From positions 458,993-522,992 of the forward strand of contig NZ_STGQ01000001.1 in assembly GCF_004916975.1 (NCBI RefSeq): 64,000 nucleotides of DNA, written 5' to 3'. The notes under the pieces were generated by a model that saw nothing but the letters and a program-made list of their open reading frames with translations, was not told the origin of the DNA and did no database searches. Shown here in pieces: positions 58,451 to 64,000 of the stretch; position 1 is the first letter of the stretch; each line of letters begins with the position of its first letter. The position numbers and the translations under genes were made by a program. Source of the stretch: Paenibacillus dokdonensis. Its GTDB lineage: Bacteria > Bacillota > Bacilli > Paenibacillales > Paenibacillaceae.

Positions 58451-60817
58451 TTGGACGATAAGATTTTGCATACGCTGGAATACCGCAAGATTTTAAATAA
58501 ATGTGTCAGTTATGCCCAAACTTCCATGGGTAAACAAATAACGGAAAGTCTGAAACCTGATACGGATCTAGAATCGGTAAAATTGCTGCTGCAGGCAACC
58601 GATGAAGCTTATACTGTGGATCGGCTGAAGGGAACGCCTTCCTTCGGTGGGATCAGTGATATATCAGCTGCCTTGAAACGGGCAAAGATTGGCGGCACAT
58701 TAAACCCTCATGAATTGCTGGCAGTTGGTAACACGACGAATGGGTCAAGACGTATTAAACGTTTTATTACCCAAATGAATGAAGATGAGCCACTAAAGCT
58801 GCTTATAGACATCAGCGAAAATATATCGGAACAAAAAGCGCTTGAGGATGCCATTAAAGCATGTATATCGGATGAAGCTGAGGTGCTCGATTCGGCGAGC
58901 CCTGGTCTTGCTCAAGTCCGGCGTGAGCTGCACTCCGGTGAAGTGCGTATTCGTGAAAAGCTTGACAACATGATTCGCTCATCCTCTGTGGCCAAAATGC
59001 TGCAGGATCAGCTTGTAACCATTCGTGGCGACCGGTTCGTTATTCCTGTAAAGGCAGAGTACCGTTCTTATTTTGGCGGAATTGTGCATGACCAGTCCGG
59101 CTCCGGCGCAACCTTGTTTATCGAGCCTGAATCCATTGTGGCCATGAATAACAAGCTGCGCGAGACCCGGATGAAGGAAGAACGCGAAATTGAAATTATT
59201 TTGCAGAAGCTGACGGCATTAGTTGGCGACGAGGCTGATCTGATTGTATTTGATCTGGATCTTGTGGGACAGCTTGACTTTATATTTGCCAAAGCCCGTT
59301 TGGCTCATGTGATGAAAGCAACAATGCCAAGAATGAATGACCGCGGATATTTAAAGCTGCGTAAGGGGCGGCATCCCCTCATTGAGATGGACAAGGTTGT
59401 TCCGATCGATGTGGAGCTTGGAAATTCGTATACTTCTATTATCGTAACAGGTCCAAATACAGGTGGTAAAACGGTAACGCTGAAGACAATCGGTCTGCTG
59501 AGCTTAATGGCGATGTCAGGATTGTTTGTACCGGCCGAAGAAGGCAGCCAGCTCTGTGTATTTGATGCCATTTATGCCGATATTGGGGATGAGCAAAGTA
59601 TCGAGCAGAGCTTGAGTACATTCTCCAGCCATATGACCAACATCATCCGTATTCTGAAAAATATGACGCCTAAAAGCCTTGTTCTTCTGGATGAGGTTGG
59701 TGCAGGTACGGATCCTGCTGAAGGTTCCGCGCTTGCCATCTCTATTCTGGAGCATATTCATCAGACAGGCTGCCGCATGATCGCTACGACCCATTACAGT
59801 GAGCTGAAGGCCTATGCTTATGAGCGGAAAGCGGTCATTAATGCAAGCATGGAGTTTGACGTCAATACCTTAAGCCCCACTTACCGGCTGCTTGTAGGGG
59901 TACCAGGCCGAAGCAATGCGTTCGCGATTGCCGAGCGGCTCGGATTGCCGAACCAAATCCTGGATTATGCGCGCGGAGAAGTCAATGAAGAGGATCAGCG
60001 CGTTGAGCATATGATTGCTTCCCTCGAAGAAAACCGCCTGGGTGCTGAAGTGGAGCGCGGGCAGGCGGAAAAACTGCGTCAAGAAATGGAACAACTGCGC
60101 ACCCGGCACCAGCAGGAGCTGGAGAAACTCGAGCAGCAGCGAGAGCGTATGATTGAAAAGGCATCGGCAGAGGCGAAAGAGGTCATTGCCAAAGCGAAGC
60201 GTGAAGCTGAGGAGATCATCAGTGACCTACGGCAGCTGGCAAAAGAAGAAGGAGCTTCCGTCAAGGAGCATAAGCTGATTGCTGCGCGCAGAATGCTGGA
60301 TGAAGCCGAGCCGCAGCAGCGAAAGAAAACACCTGCACGGAACAAGGCCAAGACGCCTCGCAAGATTGAAGCAGGGGATGAAGTCATGGTCTACAGCCTG
60401 AACCAGAAAGGTAATGTTGTAGAGCTCGCAGGCTCGAAGGAAGCAGTCGTGCAGCTAGGCATTATGAAAATGAAGGTCAGACTGGATGATCTGGAACTCG
60501 TCCAATCTCATGAAGCTATAGCCAAGCAAGAACAGAAGCAGGCTACGATCGTGAAACGTACACGAGACGAGAACATCCGGAGTGAACTGGATTTGCGCGG
60601 AGCGAATTTGGAGGAAGCATTAATTGAGGTGGATCGCTTTATAGACGAAGCCTTCCTTGGCAATTTAGGCCAGGTATATTTGATCCACGGAAAAGGAACA
60701 GGCATACTCCGAAACGGTATTACAGATTACCTTCGTAAGCATAAGCATATAAAAAGCTTCCGTCTAGGCAATTATGGCGAAGGCGGCACAGGTGTAACCG
60801 TAGCAGAACTGAAGTAA
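58451..60817 (+). CDS. mutS2: Endonuclease MutS2
   Basis: A MutS-family ATPase with nuclease domain (788 aa), linked in Bacilli to recombination control and rescue of collided ribosomes. There is no mismatch-recognition domain I. The core has Walker A GPNTGGKT (334-341), the Q-loop region, LLDEVGAGTDPAEGSAL and the ABC-type His. A long helical insert follows (about 515-630), then the Smr domain with LDLRG and HGKGTGILR near the C-terminus. TTG 58451 gives MDDKILHTLEYRKIL, the family start; ATG 58430 and GTG 58442 lie in or next to the AGAGGAG site. It is usually preceded by cvpA-polX, which are absent here. Confidence 0.95.
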   Translation: MDDKILHTLEYRKILNKCVSYAQTSMGKQITESLKPDTDLESVKLLLQATDEAYTVDRLKGTPSFGGISDISAALKRAKIGGTLNPHELLAVGNTTNGSRRIKRFITQMNEDEPLKLLIDISENISEQKALEDAIKACISDEAEVLDSASPGLAQVRRELHSGEVRIREKLDNMIRSSSVAKMLQDQLVTIRGDRFVIPVKAEYRSYFGGIVHDQSGSGATLFIEPESIVAMNNKLRETRMKEEREIEIILQKLTALVGDEADLIVFDLDLVGQLDFIFAKARLAHVMKATMPRMNDRGYLKLRKGRHPLIEMDKVVPIDVELGNSYTSIIVTGPNTGGKTVTLKTIGLLSLMAMSGLFVPAEEGSQLCVFDAIYADIGDEQSIEQSLSTFSSHMTNIIRILKNMTPKSLVLLDEVGAGTDPAEGSALAISILEHIHQTGCRMIATTHYSELKAYAYERKAVINASMEFDVNTLSPTYRLLVGVPGRSNAFAIAERLGLPNQILDYARGEVNEEDQRVEHMIASLEENRLGAEVERGQAEKLRQEMEQLRTRHQQELEKLEQQRERMIEKASAEAKEVIAKAKREAEEIISDLRQLAKEEGASVKEHKLIAARRMLDEAEPQQRKKTPARNKAKTPRKIEAGDEVMVYSLNQKGNVVELAGSKEAVVQLGIMKMKVRLDDLELVQSHEAIAKQEQKQATIVKRTRDENIRSELDLRGANLEEALIEVDRFIDEAFLGNLGQVYLIHGKGTGILRNGITDYLRKHKHIKSFRLGNYGEGGTGVTVAELK

Positions 60818-60859
60818 AGCTGCGAATATGCTCAGGGCAGATATGAAGGGGGCAGGAAC

Positions 60860-61279
60860 ATGAAGAATTGGGTTGATCAGCTGCTGGCTCATCCCCTGGG
60901 AACGCTGATCGGTTATTTCTCGGTGGCCATATTGGGCTTGATTGTATTTTTGTACCTGTTTGAGCTCGTGGCCAGGTATAATTGCTGGAATGAGATCGGC
61001 CGCGGAAACGTCGCGGCTTCTCTGGCTACCGGCGGCAAAATTTTCGCCATTTGCAATGTGCTCAGGTATAGTATAGAGGCGAAAACCTCCATTTACGACA
61101 CGATGAAATGGGCATTTTTCGGCTTTATTCTTCTTTTTGCGGCGTATGTACTGTTTGAGTTTTTAACTCCAGTCTTTTCGGTTGATGAGGAAATTCGGAA
61201 GGATAACCGGGCGGTAGGGATCATCTCCCTGCTGATTTCCGTATCGCTGTCCTATGTCATAGGAGCTTGTATTTTTTAG
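60860..61279 (+). CDS. yshE: DUF350 (UPF0719) membrane protein
   Basis: A 139-aa protein with four membrane helices (about 15-38, 50-70, 82-103, 118-138). It has LYLFELVARYNCWNEIGRGNVAASLATGGKI, written here only as the stretch around residues 32-60, typical of DUF350, and a small polar loop with DEEIRKDNRAVG. B. subtilis YshE also follows mutS2, so synteny supports orthology. Function is unknown. AAGGGGGCAGG precedes the ATG. Confidence 0.85.
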   Translation: MKNWVDQLLAHPLGTLIGYFSVAILGLIVFLYLFELVARYNCWNEIGRGNVAASLATGGKIFAICNVLRYSIEAKTSIYDTMKWAFFGFILLFAAYVLFEFLTPVFSVDEEIRKDNRAVGIISLLISVSLSYVIGACIF

Positions 61280-61315
61280 GAATATCATTGAGCTCGTTTT
61301 TTCTGGGAGGAAGGC

Positions 61316-61396
61316 ATGAAAAATCTGACGAGAATTCTGTTTGTCGTAGCTGTAATCTTTTTTGCAGTCGGCATCGTTTATTTAATGAAACATTGA
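61316..61396 (+). CDS. 26-residue single-helix membrane peptide
   Basis: A short frame with a strong site, GGGAGGAAGG, at 5-9 bases. The peptide starts MKNLTRILF, has one hydrophobic helix (FVVAVIFFAVGIVYL) and ends MKH. It sits between the DUF350 gene and the zinc-ribbon gene, whose ribosome site overlaps its stop. Basic start, hydrophobic core and tight spacing argue for a real small protein. Confidence 0.65.
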   Translation: MKNLTRILFVVAVIFFAVGIVYLMKH

Positions 61397-61404
61397 GGAG
61401 ATGA

Positions 61405-61974
61405 ATGGCAATGGAAACGACCGTTTGCCCATGGTGCCAGACAGAGATTGTCTGGGATGAAGAAATTGGACCTGAAGAGAATTGCCCTTACTGTCACAAT
61501 GAGCTGAAGGGATACCGCACCTTGAGTGTTCAAATCGGTGACGAGGAAGATGAAGAGGGCATGGAAGAAAGCATGGATTGGGAAGAAGATGCCGAAGAAG
61601 GAGATGAGTCTTCATCATTCTGGGCACAAGAGGATATGCAGCACCAGCTTCCGCCATCCATCCGAACACTGGATAAATTTGAAGAAAGCCATGACCTGAT
61701 GAATTATGAAGAGAGCGTGGAAAAGATTTTGGATGAACAGGAAGAGGTTCCCGAATGTCCAAAATGCCGCGACTTCATGGTTCTTGCAGGAGCGCAGGAA
61801 ATCTCGGGTCAAGGCTTTGTCCCAACTCAGTTCAGCGCCCTTAAAGCGCCGGTTATTCAGCCTCCTTTCCGTGTCAATGTGTATATCTGCACAGGTTGTT
61901 TTCATGTGGAAACCAATTTGATGGAAGAAGACCGTTTGCGTATGGTCGATCATCTGAGCCGTCAAAAATCCTGA
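61405..61974 (+). CDS. Zinc-ribbon protein with acidic middle
   Basis: An unrecognised soluble protein (189 aa). The N-terminus has two knuckles, CPWC and CPYC, 20 residues apart, a typical zinc ribbon. A very acidic stretch follows (about 46-75), then a second pair, CPKC and CTGC, about 47 residues apart. It may be a nucleic-acid or protein-binding adaptor, but no family is evident. GAGGAG overlaps the stop of the small membrane peptide, so the two are coupled. ATG 61405 is 4 bases and ATG 61411 is 10 bases from it. Confidence 0.78.
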   Translation: MAMETTVCPWCQTEIVWDEEIGPEENCPYCHNELKGYRTLSVQIGDEEDEEGMEESMDWEEDAEEGDESSSFWAQEDMQHQLPPSIRTLDKFEESHDLMNYEESVEKILDEQEEVPECPKCRDFMVLAGAQEISGQGFVPTQFSALKAPVIQPPFRVNVYICTGCFHVETNLMEEDRLRMVDHLSRQKS

Positions 61975-62067
61975 GCAGATGTAACGGGAATTAAGCTGCC
62001 TAAAAATGATATCCCTTACTTTGGGGCATGTTAAGACAGAACATGTTCGGTAAGCAAGGGGGGACTT

Positions 62068-63276
62068 ATGAAAACGACGGCACATTTGGACCGCCAATCG
62101 CAGCTGCTGCTGGCTGTTAATGGGTTGATTGTTCTGGCGGGGGCCCTTTCCGGTACCTTTTTGAATGTGTACTTATGGAAAAGCAAACAGGACTATACCA
62201 TGATCGGCTGGTTTACGGTAGCCCAACAGGTTGCCGTAGGACTTACTTTTTGGCTGGGTGGCAAGTGGGTAAAGGAATACAACAAAATGAACACCTTGCG
62301 TGCAGGGATTGTTCTCTCGGGATTGTTTTATTTACTTGTATTATGGGTCGGTTCGGATGTGGTTCGCTTTATTTGGCCGCTGGGGATATTACTCGGCATA
62401 TCGATCGGTCTGTTTTGGGTCGCGTTCAATGTCGTTTATTTTGAAGTGACAGACCGTGAGAACCGTGATTTATTTAATGGCTGGGTAGGCCTGCTGGGCT
62501 CATTCACCGGAATTGTGGGTCCATGGTTCTCAGGAACCTTGATCACATGGTTGAAGGGTGACAAGGGGTACAGGCTCATATTTACGATCTCATTGGTCAT
62601 TTATGCGATATGTGTGGTATTCAGCTTTTTTCTTAAAAAAAGGGAGAAAGGCAGCAGCTATCACTGGATGGAACCAATCACGCAGCTGCGGAGCAAGGGG
62701 AGCCCATGGCGTCTTATGTCTCTAGGGCTTGTGGCGCAAGGGATTCGTGAAGGGGTATTTGCTTTTCTGATCGGTCTGTTGGTGTTTGTCGCTACCAAGC
62801 AAGAGGCTAGACTAGGGCAATTTACGCTGATCACATCCGCCATATCACTGCTGACTTACTGGTTAGCAGGAAAATGGTACAAACCTAAATTCAGAAGCCC
62901 GGGAATGCTTGTCGGTGCATTGCTTTTGTGGATTGTGATCATTCCGTTGCTCTGGAAAACAACCTATGGAACACTGCTTATTCTCGGGATCGGTTCTTCG
63001 TTGTTTATGCCGCTATATATTTTGCCAATGATCTCATCCGGCTTTGATCTGATGGGAACCAGCGATGAAACTGTGGATAAGCGCGTCGAGCTTGTCGTGC
63101 TGAGGGAGCTTAGCTTGATGGTTGGGCGTTTGGCAGGCACCTTCATTTTTATTATCGTATTAATGGTAAGCAAAACACCTCTGACGATTACGATACTCAT
63201 GCTGATCCTTGGAGCATCGCCGATTTTAAGCTGGGTTTTCATAAGAAAACTACTGCAGAGCGGACGATCAGCATAA
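62068..63276 (+). CDS. Major facilitator superfamily transporter
   Basis: A 402-aa carrier with about eleven or twelve helices in two halves, divided by a cytoplasmic loop near 195-215. The MFS loop 2-3 is seen as GGKWVKEYNKMNTLRAGI. The substrate cannot be told; drug efflux is common for this type. GGGGGG is about 6 bases before the ATG. It follows the zinc-ribbon gene by 93 bases and ends at a strong terminator. Confidence 0.85.
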   Translation: MKTTAHLDRQSQLLLAVNGLIVLAGALSGTFLNVYLWKSKQDYTMIGWFTVAQQVAVGLTFWLGGKWVKEYNKMNTLRAGIVLSGLFYLLVLWVGSDVVRFIWPLGILLGISIGLFWVAFNVVYFEVTDRENRDLFNGWVGLLGSFTGIVGPWFSGTLITWLKGDKGYRLIFTISLVIYAICVVFSFFLKKREKGSSYHWMEPITQLRSKGSPWRLMSLGLVAQGIREGVFAFLIGLLVFVATKQEARLGQFTLITSAISLLTYWLAGKWYKPKFRSPGMLVGALLLWIVIIPLLWKTTYGTLLILGIGSSLFMPLYILPMISSGFDLMGTSDETVDKRVELVVLRELSLMVGRLAGTFIFIIVLMVSKTPLTITILMLILGASPILSWVFIRKLLQSGRSA

Positions 63277-63312
63277 GCTTGGCCGGCAACCATTTTAAAT
63301 AACGGGAAATAT

Positions 63313-63357
63313 GAACCCTCAGGGTGGCACTTTAAAGTGGCCCTGAGGGTTTTTTTG
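63313..63357 (+). terminator. Terminator after the MFS gene
   Basis: AACCCTCAGGG/CCCTGAGGGTT outer stem and CACTTT/AAAGTG inner stem, then T7. Confidence 0.93.
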
Positions 63358-63405
63358 TGCTGCCGAATAAGGGGCATTGATATCATGTTGTTCATATTTT
63401 TCATA

Positions 63406-63460
63406 TTTAAGGTTTATGTAAGGTTTGCATTAAAATGCTGTAAGGTACAGACGTTATGAT
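63406..63460 (+). promoter_or_regulatory. 11-bp-spaced TAAGGT direct repeats before the ABC ATPase gene
   Basis: TTTAAGGT (63406-63413), TGTAAGGT (63417-63424) and TGTAAGGT (63439-63446) are spaced by 11 and 22 bases, that is one and two turns. A -10-like TATGAT lies at 63455-63460 with no good -35. This is the layout of a promoter activated by an OmpR-type response regulator. Confidence 0.6.
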
Positions 63461-63504
63461 TACATCTGTGTTCGTTAATACATGCCATTTAAGGAGATTC
63501 TCAT

Positions 63505-64000
63505 ATGAAAAACATTTTGCAAGCAATCAACGTTAACAAAACATTTGGTACAAGAGGAAATATATATACGGCTCTGCAGCATATTAACCTGCAAATTCAG
63601 GAAGGCGAGTTTGTAGGCATCATGGGCCCATCCGGGGCGGGGAAATCCACGCTACTAAACATATTTTCAACCATTGATACACCAACATCCGGTGAGATCA
63701 CAATCGACGGTCAAAATATTGTAACTATGAGTGAAGAGAAGCTGTCGGATTTCCGCAGGAATAAGCTGGGTTTTATATTTCAGGATTATAACCTGCTTGA
63801 TACATTGACGGTCAAAGAGAATATTCTGCTCCCGCTTGCCTTGTCCAAAGTGCCACCTGCAGAAATCGAGGCTCGGGTAAACGAAATCGCCGACACGTTT
63901 GGTATTCGTCAAATCCTTGATAAATACCCGTACCATATCTCGGGTGGCCAAAAGCAACGGGCAGCGGCTTCAAGGGCGATTGTCGCCAATCCCAGTCTGA
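63505..64000 (+). CDS. BceA-like ABC transporter ATPase (partial, runs off the right edge)
   Basis: The first 165 codons of an ABC ATPase with no stop in the window. Walker A is GPSGAGKST near residues 40-48; Q-loop FIFQDYNLLDTLTVKENI; signature ISGGQKQRAAASRAI at the end. The sequence resembles BceA/YxdL-type ATPases of peptide-antibiotic detoxification modules, which pair with a ten-helix permease and a BceRS-type two-component system. AAGGAG is 9 bases before the ATG. Confidence 0.88.
   Translation, partial: MKNILQAINVNKTFGTRGNIYTALQHINLQIQEGEFVGIMGPSGAGKSTLLNIFSTIDTPTSGEITIDGQNIVTMSEEKLSDFRRNKLGFIFQDYNLLDTLTVKENILLPLALSKVPPAEIEARVNEIADTFGIRQILDKYPYHISGGQKQRAAASRAIVANPSL

Overview
The window looks like chromosomal DNA of a Paenibacillus-type member of the Bacillota. 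The protein sequences are of that kind. Other pointers are purine-rich Shine-Dalgarno sites, frequent TTG and GTG starts, tRNA-sensing T-box leaders, PerR/Fur/cre-like operators and a sporulation-type sensor kinase. GC content appears moderate, and no prophage or transposase was seen.

Layout, left to right. (1) 1-1180: infC-rpmI-rplT translation operon. (2) 1.5-6.4 kb: four-gene nucleoside ABC importer (NupNOPQ-like). (3) 6.4-7.4 kb: Gly/Pro-repeat small protein and a GNAT acetyltransferase. (4) 7.5-15.6 kb: branched-chain amino acid genes ilvB-ilvN-ilvC-leuA under a Leu T-box, an opposing aldo/keto reductase, then leuB; leuCD are absent. (5) 15.6-20.2 kb: YkuU-type peroxiredoxin beside an exact PerR box, a Cys-containing unknown, a sporulation-type kinase and an M17 aminopeptidase. 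(6) 20.3-22.8 kb: feoA-feoB-FeoB-associated small protein with a Fur box. (7) 23-27 kb: DRE-TIM aldolase, YbjQ pair, GGDEF-EAL protein. (8) 27.0-27.7 kb: tRNA-Pro, tRNA-Gly and a roughly 198-bp tandem repeat that repeats the tRNA-Gly 3' end. (9) 27.7-46.5 kb: xylR/xylAB, then a two-component system, an ATPase-less sugar ABC importer and three cytoplasmic exo-glycosidases (GH31, GH95, GH42). (10) 46.5-48.8 kb: ABC-F ribosome-protection-type gene with a leader-peptide and terminator leader. (11) 48.8-55.8 kb: Phe T-box, pheS-pheT, and a ZapA domain fused to a giant repeat-bearing coiled coil. (12) 55.9-64 kb: CuA-like lipoprotein, diguanylate cyclase, holin-like protein, mutS2, DUF350 protein, small membrane and zinc-ribbon proteins, an MFS carrier and the start of a BceA-like ABC ATPase.

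How the genes work together. The 27.7-46.5 kb region reads as one sugar programme. The transporter (probably energised by a shared MsmX-type ATPase) would bring in oligosaccharides. GH31 alpha-xylosidase, GH95 alpha-fucosidase and GH42 beta-galactosidase would strip xylose, fucose and galactose, and XylAB would send xylose to the pentose phosphate pathway. Those three activities match the side chains of fucosylated xyloglucan, so a xyloglucan-oligosaccharide locus is my main functional inference. The least ordinary single items are the ZapA-coiled-coil fusion, the ABC-F leader, the tRNA-Gly repeats, and conditional-looking RNA structures in front of ilvC and leuA. Starts quoted below were chosen from Shine-Dalgarno spacing and remembered family alignments; functions rest on motif recognition, since no database search was possible.
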